The position numbers and the translations under genes were made by a program. A DNA stretch of 64,000 nucleotides from Tiliqua scincoides (Eukaryota; Chordata; Lepidosauria; Squamata; Scincidae): positions 127,220,807 to 127,284,806 of the forward strand of contig NC_089822.1 of assembly GCF_035046505.1 (NCBI RefSeq), read 5' to 3'. Numbering within the stretch: the first letter of the stretch is position 1; each line of letters starts with the position of its first letter. A model generated the notes under the pieces. It ran no database searches. It had not been told where the DNA came from and was given only the letters and a program-made list of their open reading frames with translations. Below are positions 23,701 through 32,120 of this stretch, piece after piece.

Positions 23701-26076
23701 TTCTAACTTCCAGTAAAAAAGAAAGATTATATGTGTAAGTGCGGGGGGACAGGGGGGACGGGGGACAACGACAGGTGGCTCCTGGGAATGAAGTCCCCTC
23801 CCCTCCTGCTGGCATCTCTTGATCTGCTCCTCTTCAACCAGGTGAGTTCCTTAGCTGATGGGTGGGGTGGTGGAGGAAAGGGAGCTTTCCTCTTCCCTTC
23901 CTTTTCAGCCCAGTCATGCTTCTTCTCATTTGTGAAGCTTCTGCTTCAGGCTTCTGAGTGGCTGCTACCACTGGCTGTCCCTGGGACTGACTCCTCACAC
24001 ATTCCAACTCATGGCAGTGAATATCTCCTGCAAAGCAGCTGCTCTTGATCAGTGTGAGGGTTTTCTGATGAAAATGGTGCAGATGTGCAATGTGCTGATA
24101 AGACCTTTTCTCACAGTAGTAGGGCTTCTAGTTGAAATGGAATGTATGTGAGGCATGGTGGTAGTCTCCCCACTTGGTGACAGCCCTTCCTGCCATGGTG
24201 GCAGACAGCAGTCCATGATGTGGTCCCACTTACTCTGACCGTCCAACCTGTTGGAGATCTACTCTACCAATCTCCTACCTTGCAGAGAGTCTTGGGGTGC
24301 TTGTCAACAAGGGGTCTCTGAAGCTCCTCTGAATTTGCAGAGATCACTACATCTTAATCAGAGCCAAAATGTTTTTCTTGATTTTAGCTCCTGCCCTGTC
24401 ACCCACATCTCATAGCCTTGTTTCAACTGATAAGCTCCTTGGAAATATGTCTCAAAGATGTCTCTGCTGAGAAGTGCTTGCTGAAGAGCTCTGGGGGAAG
24501 TGCAGACCCAATAGTTCATAGTTACCCCCCCCCCTTGCCTCAGATGCTTTATTTTAGAAGTATTTCAGCAGTGGCAATGGACACTTTTATTCCAGCTGGC
24601 TTTTTAGGGTGGAGGGAGTGACCTGCTCATATTTTTTGTTACTTTTGGTCTTTTGTGATTGCTTTAAGACTGCTGCTTTATTTTGGGGAGGAGGTGCTCT
24701 TTCAGCAGTTATATTGCTGTTTTAAACTGCTAAGCCTTTCCAGAGGATTATGGGGCTGGTGCTTTGTTGTTTTCTGTTTTCAAATTTTATGGATTAATCG
24801 TCCTAGACCTTCAACCGTTTCTATTTCCAAGACAATAGTGCTTGCACAGAGCAGGGGGGTTGGATTAGAAGACCTCCAAAGGTGTTTTCCAACTCTAATA
24901 TGCTAGATCAGGGGTCTCCATACCCCGGCCCAGGAGCTGGATGTGGCCTGCAACAAGCTTCTTTCCAGCCCATGGCAAGTCTCTGGACTCCTGCAAGCCT
25001 CTGGCCTGCTCCCTCGAATGTGACCAGAGCTGTACTCCAGTTGCATCTGGAGGGTGTTCTGAGGACCGGGGAAGCCATGCGCCTCCCCTCAGAATGCCTT
25101 CTAAAGACCTAAAAACATCACTTCCTGATTTTCCTGAAAAACCAGAAGTGACGTTTTGGGGCTGTCCGGAGGCCTTAGGCTTTTGAGGCTTTCCAATGTA
25201 TTTATTTAAATTTTATATTTAAATTTTTTTTATTTTTCCGGTGCTCGACACCATGCCAGACATTTGATGTGGCTCTCTGGCCTAAAAATGTAGAGATCCC
25301 TGTTCTAGACTCTAAGCCAAGTATTAAAAATGCACACCTTCCACACAAATCAAGGTCGACTCCTTTTCTTGGCAATATCAACTCCTCCAACCTCTTGTTC
25401 TCATAGCTGCACCAGCCAACCACCACCTGTTGTATCCCCCTGACCTCCCTCCATCTCCGCTTCTCAATCAGTTGCTGCAATTGCAGGTTATAGCTGTACT
25501 CCAGGCCCATTTAAAAAAATGTGTAAGGGCCCAATCGTATCCAGTTTTCCAGTGCCAGGGCAGCTGTGCCAGTGGGGCATACACTCCGACCTGTGGTGGG
25601 GAGACAGTCACAGAGGCCCCCTCAAGTTAGGGGGACATTTGTTCCCTTACCTCGGGGCTGCATTGCAGCTGCACAGACGCTGGAAATTTGGATAGGATTG
25701 GGCCCTAAGCCTCTCTTATACTGCTAGGATCCTGTGCCTTTGCTTGCACAGCTTCTTCCTTGCCCCACTCCCCCTTAAATCTCTCTTCTTCTCCTTGCCA
25801 CTGCAAAAAGTATATTTGCACCAAGGTAATATTAGCAGAGATACCCTCTTGAATCTGCTGCTGCAACACAAGGGCTGCCCCTGTAAAATGCTGTCCTAAG
25901 TGGTCACCTTTGCAGTTCTGCTCATTTGCAGCAAAGCTTTTCAAGCTTTCCTAACTGCACGTACCGTTGCCCTGGACCTGCCCCCGAGATGCCTCCTCAC
26001 TGCTGGGCACGTGCTGCAGCCCCTCTTCATTCTTGGCTGGCTCCTGTGGTACTTTTTGCCTCCTTCTTGGCTCCAT
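2727..26076 (-). CDS. SOAT2: Sterol O-acyltransferase 2, copy A (15 coding exons)
   Basis: This MBOAT enzyme of the ER membrane transfers a fatty acyl group from acyl-CoA to cholesterol, giving cholesteryl esters for storage and lipoprotein assembly. Coding exons, 5' to 3' on the minus strand: 26076-25965, 22998-22940, 20606-20479, 16586-16524, 15526-15419, 13954-13672, 12222-12147, 10964-10883, 10698-10653, 10502-10373, 8455-8358, 6690-6592, 4928-4793, 3647-3502, 2777-2727. All junctions are GT-AG and phases agree, giving 1617 nt (538 residues; human SOAT2 has 522). Visible motifs: [62 protein letters not shown] and [10 protein letters not shown]. The [15 protein letters not shown] block and the C terminus resemble SOAT2 more than SOAT1. 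I assembled the model by eye; no transcript supports it here. An intact tandem paralogue lies upstream at 32645-53950. Confidence 0.93.
3058..3498 (+). mobile_element. CR1 LINE 3' fragment in SOAT2 copy A intron 14
   Basis: The end of the reverse-transcriptase region plus 3' UTR of CR1, ending ttttatgattct as CR1 tails do. It is also in copy B (about 32945-33424), so it predates the duplication. It ends 3 nt from exon 14. Confidence 0.75.
3502..3647 (-). CDS. SOAT2: SOAT2 copy A exon 14
   Basis: The 146-nt exon encodes [36 protein letters not shown] and LHCPLQE, matching human FMMHDQRTGPAWNVLMW and SLYCQEWYARRHCPL. A CR1 tail ends 3 nt from the exon's 3' edge. Confidence 0.94.
3928..4637 (-). 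mobile_element. hAT-type element with nested foldback element
   Basis: Related to 27793-28138 and 39742-40104. Flanked by CTGTATAC (3920-3927) and CTGTTTAC (4638-4645). A foldback element (about 4121-4465) sits inside it. Absent from copy B near 33840, so inserted after the duplication. Confidence 0.65.
4121..4465. mobile_element. Foldback (palindromic) element, nested
   Basis: Two inverted arms carrying ctccaaaactagacatgat and its complement meet at a centre with gcttcctcatgaggaagcc. A second member lies at 13078-13405. No coding capacity; class unknown. Confidence 0.6.
4793..4928 (-). CDS. SOAT2: SOAT2 copy A exon 13 (catalytic His)
   Basis: The 136-nt exon encodes [20 protein letters not shown], then [16 protein letters not shown] and ends in phase 1. 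The His of VHEY is the family's catalytic histidine. This exon differs from copy B more than any other I compared. Confidence 0.93.
5185..5312 (+). repeat. SINE/LINE-tail-like short repeat
   Basis: The stretch with tttatatactgcttttcacc and ending ggactcacaatctaaaaag is a repeated module of unclassified SINE type. It is also in copy B (35095-35217), so older than the duplication. Confidence 0.45.
5720..6426 (+). mobile_element. hAT-type element, 707 bp
   Basis: Ends caggggtgcccaaac and gtttgggcacccctg form terminal inverted repeats. Same family as 1369-1801. Missing at the matching place in copy B (near 35290). Confidence 0.65.
6592..6690 (-). CDS. SOAT2: SOAT2 copy A exon 12
   Basis: The 99-nt exon starts [20 protein letters not shown] and ends DLLW. 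It holds the DWWN signature and the Asn of TWNVVVHDW, known to be important for catalysis in the SOAT family. Confidence 0.96.
7075..7810. other. GC-rich copy-A-specific insertion, unclassified
   Basis: About 0.7 kb present in intron 11 of copy A but not near 35945 in copy B. GC-rich with overlapping meaningless frames. I see no terminal repeats clear enough to name a family. Confidence 0.4.
8358..8455 (-). CDS. SOAT2: SOAT2 copy A exon 11
   Basis: The 98-nt exon encodes [18 protein letters not shown] and ends FYK, the first half of the FYKDWWN signature. The His of HCW corresponds to a conserved SOAT histidine. Confidence 0.94.
8822..9275. repeat. GC-rich MITE-like repeat
   Basis: Begins cagcccaatcctaaagg and ends aggattgggctc, giving near-complementary ends. 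A diverged, shorter relative lies at the same place in copy B (about 36980-37200). Confidence 0.45.
9560..9925 (-). mobile_element. Probable non-LTR retrotransposon 3' fragment
   Basis: Copy-A-specific. On the minus strand a 66-codon open stretch (9911-9711) is followed by a tail with attaataaattgatttgac, as in LINE 3' ends. The family is not recognised. Confidence 0.3.
10373..10502 (-). CDS. SOAT2: SOAT2 copy A exon 10
   Basis: The 130-nt exon encodes [20 protein letters not shown] and [17 protein letters not shown]...TLP, matching human LGCVLYACFILGRLCVPVF and NMSREPFS...LVLSILHATLPG. Confidence 0.95.
10653..10698 (-). CDS. SOAT2: SOAT2 copy A exon 9
   Basis: The 46-nt exon encodes [15 protein letters not shown] after a split Arg codon; human has TPYVRWNYVAKNFAQ. 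It is identical in nucleotide sequence to copy B exon 9. Confidence 0.95.
10883..10964 (-). CDS. SOAT2: SOAT2 copy A exon 8
   Basis: The 82-nt exon encodes [20 protein letters not shown], one of the best-conserved SOAT2 blocks. It is identical in nucleotide sequence to the copy B exon over its full length. Confidence 0.95.
12147..12222 (-). CDS. SOAT2: SOAT2 copy A exon 7
   Basis: The 76-nt exon reads [20 protein letters not shown], matching human VRFLMKSYSFLREAVPGTL. Acceptor cccttttag, donor gtgagt. Confidence 0.93.
12412..12641. mobile_element. hAT-type MITE (tagctatgctactgg ends)
   Basis: Inverted ends agtagtgtaactagagggg and cccctctagctatgctat. Also in copy B (about 41198-41427), so older than the duplication. 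Confidence 0.5.
13078..13405. mobile_element. Foldback (palindromic) element
   Basis: Same family as 4121-4465, in the other orientation: ggccaacacacattttg at one end, caattttgtagacc at the other, with inverted arms between. Absent from copy B near 41895. Confidence 0.6.
13672..13954 (-). CDS. SOAT2: SOAT2 copy A exon 6
   Basis: The largest exon (283 nt) encodes [35 protein letters not shown] and [15 protein letters not shown]. Two or three hydrophobic membrane segments align with human exon content around FTW, APYQALRLWA and PPASRCVLVFEQ. Confidence 0.93.
14422..14959. mobile_element. TA-flanked DNA transposon (Tigger/mariner-like), with nested MITE
   Basis: Ends CAGGTGTGC and GCACACCTG, each next to TATA. 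Motifs gttcgcttaac repeat near both ends. A 220-bp MITE is nested inside. Absent from copy B near 42580. Confidence 0.6.
14487..14706. mobile_element. hAT-type MITE nested in the previous element
   Basis: 220 bp with perfect ends CACTGGC/GCCAGTG and the 8-bp target repeat GTCAAAGC (14479-14486 and 14707-14714). Mostly palindromic and GC-rich. Confidence 0.75.
15419..15526 (-). CDS. SOAT2: SOAT2 copy A exon 5
   Basis: The 108-nt exon encodes [18 protein letters not shown] and the first membrane helix, ending VDSIDEG plus a split Arg codon. It matches human HFRTIYHMFIAG...DFIDEGR. Confidence 0.92.
15940..16118. mobile_element. 179-bp palindromic MITE (Harbinger-like?)
   Basis: Ends gggctcaatcatagccaact and the complement of ggttgggccc; 3-bp target repeat TCA on both sides. 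Same 179-bp length as 25527-25705. TNA target sites suggest PIF/Harbinger; the assignment is tentative. Confidence 0.6.
16524..16586 (-). CDS. SOAT2: SOAT2 copy A exon 4
   Basis: The 63-nt exon encodes [11 protein letters not shown] before the split Asp codon, matching human KVFIIRKSLLDE. It is 3 nt shorter than in copy B, in frame. Confidence 0.85.
16679..17138. mobile_element. TA-flanked DNA transposon, Tigger-like, 460 bp
   Basis: Ends CAGGTATAACCTAATTATCC and the complement CAGGTTGAGTCTCATTATTC, each next to TA. Absent from copy B near 45090. No transposase frame. Confidence 0.6.
17741..19802 (+). mobile_element. 5'-truncated CR1 LINE with reverse-transcriptase frame
   Basis: Encodes CR1 RT blocks in order: [74 protein letters not shown] and the C-terminal [16 protein letters not shown]. 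At least three in-frame stops (18260-18262, 18851-18853, 19028-19030). ORF1 and the endonuclease part are missing. Ends in a typical ttcttatgttctta tail. The site is empty in copy B (near 46075), so it inserted into intron 3 after the duplication. Confidence 0.9.
19822..20002. mobile_element. Palindromic MITE, shared by both copies
   Basis: Same family as 15940-16118; ends gggcacaattctatccaac and ggacaggattgggccc. Matches 46099-46276 in copy B. Confidence 0.6.
20040..20295 (-). mobile_element. Old CR1 fragment, shared by both copies
   Basis: Antisense CR1 3' RT region with gcatctttccagttctatga and gagatggaacaaacacag. Also at about 46310-46570. Decayed. Confidence 0.5.
20479..20606 (-). CDS. 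SOAT2: SOAT2 copy A exon 3
   Basis: The 128-nt exon reads [20 protein letters not shown] and continues with an amphipathic helix. It matches the SOAT2 N-terminal oligomerisation region (human [20 protein letters not shown]). Donor gtgaaa, acceptor ttggcag. Confidence 0.9.
20777..21650 (-). mobile_element. Internal-only CR1 fragment, inverted to 17741-19802
   Basis: The minus strand carries [42 protein letters not shown] and on to [16 protein letters not shown], nearly the same as the plus-strand CR1. It lacks the 3' UTR and tail. The target-like word ttatcaataaattgga occurs twice on the left and once on the right. The right junction has a short catcca-type repeat. Copy B has the empty site near 47035. 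Confidence 0.85.
22706..22860 (-). mobile_element. CR1 fragment
   Basis: Antisense RT end ([29 protein letters not shown]). A shorter remnant is in copy B near 48880-48918. Confidence 0.65.
22940..22998 (-). CDS. SOAT2: SOAT2 copy A exon 2
   Basis: The 59-nt exon reads [19 protein letters not shown], aligning with the QWTRHME region of human SOAT2. The acceptor has a pyrimidine tract (ttcacttttccag) and the donor is gtaaca. Confidence 0.85.
24909..25302 (+). mobile_element. hAT-type element, 394 bp
   Basis: Starts caggggtctccatacc, ends gagatccctg; flanks TGCTAGAT and TTCTAGAC. The empty site attctagattctagg is in copy B near 52500. Related to 61571-61956. Confidence 0.7.
25527..25705. mobile_element. 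179-bp palindromic MITE (Harbinger-like?)
   Basis: Begins gggcccaatcgtatccag, ends ggataggattgggccc; 3-bp target repeat TAA on both sides. Absent from copy B near 53530. Confidence 0.65.
25965..26076 (-). CDS. SOAT2: SOAT2 copy A exon 1 (start codon)
   Basis: ATG is at 26076-26074. The 37 codons begin [13 protein letters not shown], and human SOAT2 also starts MEP. The exon is rich in charged residues, as expected for the cytosolic N terminus. Donor is gtacgt after phase 1. The start was chosen because it opens the only frame that joins exon 2 correctly. Confidence 0.85.
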
Positions 26077-26399
26077 GTCAGGATCACGGTTAGAACTGCA
26101 CCAGCGAAGCTTTCATTTGGCAATCTTGCAGGCTCAGATGACTCACTGACAGGAGGGGAGTAAAGTTCCCATTTGCAATGGTGGTTATTTAGTTCATTAG
26201 GACAGTGATAAGATAACCCTTATCAGGGCAAAGACATGGGACCAAGGGCTGATCTTTTCCCTCTGACAGAGAACCTCTAACTCTGGAAAGCCTTCTTTGG
26301 CAAACAGTTACAAGAGATCTGTGCAACTCTTGATAGATGAGGCACAGTGTTTTTTGTTTTTCTAAAATCTTGATCTGCAGCAGATTCCCCTGCAACTAC

Positions 26400-26407
26400 T
26401 ATTTATA
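26400..26407 (-). promoter_or_regulatory. TATA-like box upstream of SOAT2 copy A
   Basis: TATAAATA on the minus strand, about 320 bp upstream of the ATG, inside a block conserved in both copies. The overlapping cttaattataaat resembles an HNF1 half-site and an AT-rich CDX2-type site, both known regulators of mammalian SOAT2. The promoter role is inferred. Confidence 0.4.
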
Positions 26408-26861
26408 ATTAAGCAAACACCCACACAGGGCCAAACAATGAGATTAATGTCACATCTAGTTGGACCCTAGATGTCTGCAAGAATAAGCCTTATCTGCTGC
26501 CCCCCATGTTTCATCTATGCAAGGCTGTTCAGGATTTCCTCTTCCAATTTGTAAAAGGAAAGATCAGAGCAGTGACTCACACAGAGATACAACTTTCTCT
26601 GAAGGTGGATTATTCTGCTGAATCTACTTTAATATAGACAAATGATAGAATTGTCCTTCTGGTGAAAGGTGATTAGAAGAGATAAAAGTCACAGCAACCA
26701 ATCATTCAGAGATTCGGCAGCCAAGCTCCTGTGTACAAGTGCTTTGGGTTCACGGGAGCATCTTCTTCATTATCGTAATTTATTTTGTTCATCTTGCCCA
26801 CCACAAGCAGTTCTCTTGTGGCAGACAATGGCAAAATTAATACAATTTATATACTCTATAC

Positions 26862-27366
26862 CAGTGGTTTTCAAACTCTCCGGGAGTTTGAAAACTGCTG
26901 TAAGTCCTTGCGGGGGCAGGAGGAGCTGCAACGGGGGGAAGGCAGCAGTGCGATCCCTAGGATTGCGCCGCTCAGGGGGCTGCAGGGGCTTGGGTGCACT
27001 TACCATAGTCTCCTGAAGCCTCCTGGGGTGCAGGGAGCCATGCGCGAGCATCTGCAGGGCTCCTCAAAGTTGCAAAAGTAAAAGTGAAGTGATCACACTC
27101 CACTTCCGGTTTCGTGGAAGTGGAGCATGATCACTCCACTTTAACTTCTAAAGTATCGGGGAGCCCTGCAGACACTCGTGCAGGGCTCCCCACACCCCCG
27201 GGAGGTTGTAGGAGGCTCTGGTAATTGCACCCAGATCCTGGGTAAGTGATCCTTGGAATCGCACCACTGCCTCCTCCCTGCCTCCTGGCTGCCTCCACCC
27301 CTTAAGGGGGCAGAGGCCAGGGCCCACAAGCTGGGGCATCATGGCGCCCTAGTTTGAAAAGCCCTG
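26862..27366. mobile_element. hAT-type palindromic element, 505 bp
   Basis: Starts cagtggttttcaaac, ends gtttgaaaagccctg; 8-bp target repeat CTCTATAC (26854-26861 and 27367-27374). The centre near 27105 is a hairpin around ccacttccggtttcgtgg. Related to the start at 63002. Confidence 0.75.
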
Positions 27367-27792
27367 CTCTATACTGCAATCCTTTGCATGTCTATTCAGA
27401 AGTAAAGCCCACAGACCAATGGGACTTAATCCCAGGTAAGTTTTTACACACTTAGCCTTAATGCCAAGTGGGGTTCAAATATTTCTAAACACAATTGCAA
27501 TGTGTTTTTTGTTATTGACAGAAACATTGTTCAAAAAACACACTTACACCAATTGCATTGGGAACTGGACAGTAGGAAACTAGTTGTTGGGTAGCATTGA
27601 ATGTGTTTAAGTACTGTTTTTAACTAGTCAATTCAGCAGCCTATAAAACTTACAACACCAAATCTTATGCATGTCTATGCAGAAGTAAGTCCCATCATCA
27701 TGGCTCTGATAATACCATCATGTTTTATATCATTTGATATTTAATTCCATGAGGAATGCAATGAAACAAACCGCGATGAAGTAACTCTATTC

Positions 27793-28138
27793 CAGTGCTA
27801 CTGTGGGTCGGGACCCACTAGGTGGGTTGCAAGCCAATTTCAGGTGGGTCCCTATTCATTTCAATATAATATTTTTCATATATTAGACTTGATGCTACCA
27901 TGCTATGTGACGGCATTTGGGGAAATGTTACACATCTGTACTTTTAACAGGCTACTATGTATATTCTTTTAACAATGATAGAAATGGGCCTTAATCCTGG
28001 GTAGGACTGCAGCCTAGGATTGTTAAAAATTTTCCTGCTTGATGATGTCACTTCCGGTCATGACATCATTTTTGGTGGGTCCTGACAGATTCTCATTCTA
28101 AAAAGTGGGTCCCAGTGCTAAATGTGTGAGAACCACTG
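27793..28138 (-). mobile_element. hAT-type element, 346 bp
   Basis: On the minus strand it begins cagtggttctcacacattt, as hAT-Charlie-type elements do; flanks CTCTATTC and CTCTATTG. Family member of 39742-40104 and 3928-4637. Confidence 0.75.
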
Positions 28139-28271
28139 CTCTATTGTATCAAAAGTTATAGACAAAATAAACAAAAAACAGTGGGGGCAGGGCAGTGGTG
28201 CATCACCACCATGGGTGCGACACGCTAGCCTCCTGTACCAGGTGATGCAAACCCTAGTTATGGCACTAGCC

Positions 28272-29483
28272 CAGGGGTCGGCAATCTTAAGCACGTAAAG
28301 AGCCATTTGGACCCGTTTTCCGGAAAAAAGGAAACCTTGGGAGCCACAAAACCCTTTTGACATCTAAAATGAAGATAACACTGCATATATAGTTTGCGCT
28401 CCCCTCTTATAGGTCCCAGTTATATAATACACTCCCCTCTTAGAGGTCCCACTAAAAATCAGGTCCAGACCCACAGTTGGAGAACAACAGTTTTAGATTG
28501 TGCACAGGTGAACTGCTTGTGAAGGATACTGTCATTCTTTACTGTCATTTACTTCTGTACTTCTGTAAATGCCTTTCCACAAATACTACCTCTGAACAAG
28601 ACCACTTAGTACTACTTAACACTGTTCACAAAAGTGCTCCTGAACAAACAAGCTAAGAGTTCAAAACTGCATAAAATAAAAGGCATACTAACAGTGATTA
28701 CTTCACAACCATGAAATATGCTTTGGTGCTACATATACAGTATGTTACACATACAGTATACAAACATATACAGAATACCATCTGGTGCAGGGGTCTCCAA
28801 ACCCCTTTCAAGTTTCCAAGTGAAGGAAATGGAGCAGTGAGAGTGTGAGTGAGTGACGGGGGTGCTGAGTGGGGAGTTTGAAGGCTGTAATACTGTGCAC
28901 ACTTTCCTGGGAGCAAGCACAATGGGACTTACTTCTGAGGAGACATGCACAGGATTGTGCTCTGAGCTTGGGAGGAGGAGAGAGCAGCTGCATTCAATTG
29001 CTTGCTTCTGCCTTGGCTCCCTGGGGTCAGGGCTGCTTGTGGGAAGGGGGGTCATCAGGGTGTTCAATGGGACTTACTTCTGAGGAGACACACACAGGAT
29101 TGTGCTCTGAGCTTGGGAGGAGGACAGAGCAGCTGTGCTCAATTGCTTGCTTCTGCCTTGGCTCCCTGGGGTCAGGGCTGCTTGTGGGAAGGGTGTTCAA
29201 TGGGACTTACTTCTGAGGAGACACGCACAGGCTCGGGCTGCGGCTCCAGCAGGAGGGAACGTGCGGCGGCGGCAGGGGCTCGCTCTCGGCGGAGGAGCTG
29301 CTCTGCCAGCCGTTCGCGCCCTCTCCTATGGGGCGCAGCCGCAGCCCATATGCTTGGGCTGGTGAGCGGCGTGCGTCGCGGGAGGGGCGAGCCCCTCCCC
29401 CGGGACGGGTTGGCCCCGCACAGAGCCGCAGCCGAAGGCTCAGAGCCGCTTGCGGCTCCAGAATGGCAGGTTGCCAACCCCAG
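28272..29483 (+). mobile_element. hAT-type element, 1212 bp, with internal tandem repeats
   Basis: Starts caggggtcggcaatctt, ends ggttgccaaccccag; exact 8-bp target repeat CACTAGCC (28264-28271 and 29484-29491). Inside, a unit of about 140 bp with gggacttacttctgaggaga recurs near 28923, 29068 and 29201; the right part is very GC-rich. Confidence 0.75.
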
Positions 29484-29675
29484 CACTAGCCCATGGATCT
29501 GATGGCCACACTTTCCCACCCCTCCAGAACACAAAGAGGCAAGGAAAAACATAGAATGCTTATGCCAGGTTGTGGGACAAGACCTGGTAGATCAAATCCA
29601 CTGCCACCAGCCGAAGAGACTCAGTTCCCAGAGGGGTTCCTTGGGCAAAACCCCTCCCCAAGAATGCTTTGCAGG

Positions 29676-30299
29676 GTTGTTAAAATGCCCTTACTCTGCC
29701 AGTAATACCCTCCCTGCAGAGCAGGGACGTTGACAAATCCATGGATCCAGAACAGGCAGAGTTTTTGAACAAAAAACATTAATTAACAATATTCCTAAAC
29801 AATACACAGGCTTGGTAGCTTGCAGGTCAGTGTTGGAATCAGCTCTGCAGGAAGCCTCACCCGCAAGCCCTGCTGGGCTCTAGACGGAGAACTCTGATGA
29901 AGACTTGGCCTGGCCCGAGCTGAAGGAACTGAGAGCTTCAAACGGTGGCAGGGGGAGGCCAAACCAAAACAAACATAAGCTAATGCTTAGCTATCTATAT
30001 GTGGTCCCTCTCTGCATACCTCGGGGGGGGGGGCTCTTCCCAGCAGCCTTCCACTCTGGTCCTCAGAGAGTGGGCTCCACCCTTCTTGCTTGGTCTGCAG
30101 CATTCAGGATAAAGAGAGAAAATCTCATCAGGCCTGGGTGCTCTTCCTTCTGGCTCTGCCTCCCTGGCTCTCCAAATTGGCCAGCTCCCTCTGAAACCTG
30201 AGGTACCTCAGAAATGGAGGAAAACCGGAGGGAAAATGTGAAGCACCTCAGAATCCCCCCCCCCCCAGTGAAATACAGATGTTAACCATTTCATCACAG
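29676..30299. other. Possible solo-LTR-like fossil (low confidence)
   Basis: A stretch starting tgttaaaatg and ending catttcatcaca has TG...CA limits and no coding frame. No target repeat is visible, so this is only a candidate old LTR; family and orientation unknown. Confidence 0.2.
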
Positions 30300-30979
30300 C
30301 TTTGGAATTTGATTTCACCGGACACAGTAAACGTAGCGCATGGATTTGATGGCCACACTCTCCCACCCCCCTCCAGACATCACTTTATCAGATCTGGGTA
30401 AGGGGGGGTGGAACTAATACCCAGGACAAGGCACAAAACACAAGGAGGCATAAATTAATGCACTTGGCACAATCAGTGATGTGCTTTCATCACGCTTGCT
30501 TCCCTCCTCCCCTCATGGAAAGGACTCAAGCAGAGGAACCAAGCACCCAAGCAGCTGCTGCAGCAGGTTCCTCCCTCGCTCAGAGCTTGAAGTCAGCCAG
30601 CATTCCAGAAGCCAACAAGCTTCCTATGAAGCCTCATATCCAACCAGTCCCTCCTCATTCCAACTCCATTCTGGAGCATAATTCGTACCCCACTTGGCTT
30701 CTCCCCCCCCCCACACCCCCTCCAAACTCTCTGAATCAATGCTACTGATTTTTTACCTGGAGCTCAAAGTCACCAGCGAGCCTCCTCTCCGCAGGTGACC
30801 GACCCCCCCATTGCGCTGGCTGCTGAAGCCCCACCCTCTGTGGCTGCACTCCTGGCTCCCACAAGATCAAGGGCCAGTGTGAGCCCGGTGGCCTGCTCTC
30901 AACCACACTCAGCACATGCTCCTAGTGTTGCAGTGAGGCCCTGGCTGCCAGGTGGTCCCGCTCTCGCTGCAGAGCTGAC

Positions 30980-31226
30980 GCAGGCAGTCCCATCGTCCAG
31001 GCAGCAGGGCTAAAGTGAAGGAATAGCTGGTCCCATGTTTGCGCAAGGCCTTTTACAGGTCTTGAGCTATTGCAAGACCTTCACTCATTCATACAAGTTC
31101 CACCTCTAATATACTCAGTTATGTAAATTTATGTAAATTTAAAATGTAAATTAATTTTTTTTTCCTGGTCCCCAACACAGTGTCTGAGAGATGACATGGC
31201 CCTCCTGCCAAAAAGTTTGGACACCC
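30980..31226 (-). mobile_element. hAT-type element at the left edge of duplicon B
   Basis: Reverse orientation of the family at 1369-1801; the right end reads aaaagtttggacaccccg. The left end is not clear and may extend to about 30750. Confidence 0.55.
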
Positions 31227-31632
31227 CGACACAGAGCAATCATTGACTTGACACAGCTTGGCAGTAGCATACGAATGTCTTTAGGCATCCGGGGCCCATA
31301 CATTTTTAGCACTCTCCCCATGACAAAATTATTTTCAGGAATAGTCATTATATGAAATGAATAACAATAATGGCCAAAGAAGAAGTGCAGACAGTGAGCA
31401 TTTTCTTTTATTGAACTCATATATAGTTTCACAAATGTAGTGAATATTAGAGATCATAACCCAAAACAAAACAGGGAAAGAATTCCCATCATGATAATAT
31501 GCAGTGGGCTTGTGGTCTATCAAACATACAAAAGTGGTTTTGTTGCAATATAGAAGGCAAAACATATGTACATTTATATCTAGCTTTCTGAAATGCTTGC
31601 AACAAGCTATGTATTCCCAGTGTAATTCACTT

Positions 31633-32120
31633 TTAGGGCGCAATCCTATCCTGCACTGGAACAGGCAAGCCAAGAGGCTTGCGCTGTATCCAGTGCAGGA
31701 TAAGTGCCCAAAGCAGCTCAGCCAGAGGTACGCCACTCTTGCAACGATGGGTCTCCTTGGACTTGCGCCACCTCCTGAGGTGGCACAAGTCTGAGGAGAG
31801 CAGAGCGGCTTGAAGCCTCTCTGAGCTCCCTGAAAACGGGGGTTGGGATCCGGCATAACTGCCGGGTCCCAGTCCTGCCTCCTGTTCCCTGCCCACCTCC
31901 TCCTTGCTCACCCCAGAGTCTTGCATTGGCGAACGCAAGACATGGAGCCTCCATCAGTGTGGATGCTTATTCCAGCCTCCGCAGACTGGCATGGCTCTGC
32001 GCGCCAGCCTTGCCAACTCACAAGGAGGTGCAAACATGCCTTACGGCACGTTTGCAACCCTCCCAGTCCAGTGCAAGTGACTTGCGCCAGCCCAAATGCA
32101 GCTCAGGATTGCACTGCATG
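31633..32120. mobile_element. GC-rich MITE-like repeat, copy B only
   Basis: Starts tagggcgcaatcctatcctg, ends cagctcaggattgcactg. Interrupts sequence that is continuous in copy A near 2220. Related to about 232-790. Confidence 0.55.

Larger units (their letters stand above)
1802..26533. repeat. Duplicon A (tandem segmental duplication)
   Basis: This segment aligns collinearly with 31227-54355, exons and introns alike, interrupted by copy-specific insertions. Homology begins just right of a hAT-type element and fades after the putative promoter near 26533. Noncoding divergence by eye ranges from roughly 3-5% near the 3' end to roughly 10% around exon 13. Confidence 0.9.
26534..31226. other. 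Spacer between the two SOAT2 duplicons
   Basis: 4.7 kb with no recognised exon. More than half is transposon sequence (26862-27366, 27793-28138, 28272-29483, and repeats near 30980-31226). The words catggatctgatggccacac and a close copy at 30339 suggest a further internal duplication. Confidence 0.6.

Noticed and set aside
2727-26076. Identity as SOAT1 or DGAT1 instead of SOAT2
   Set aside because: The [15 protein letters not shown] block, NMSxxPFS and the [10 protein letters not shown] end match SOAT2; DGAT1 lacks these motifs.
29676-30299. A full endogenous retrovirus in the spacer
   Set aside because: Only TG...CA limits are visible, with no target repeat, polyadenylation signal in place or internal region; kept only as a low-confidence LTR-like candidate.
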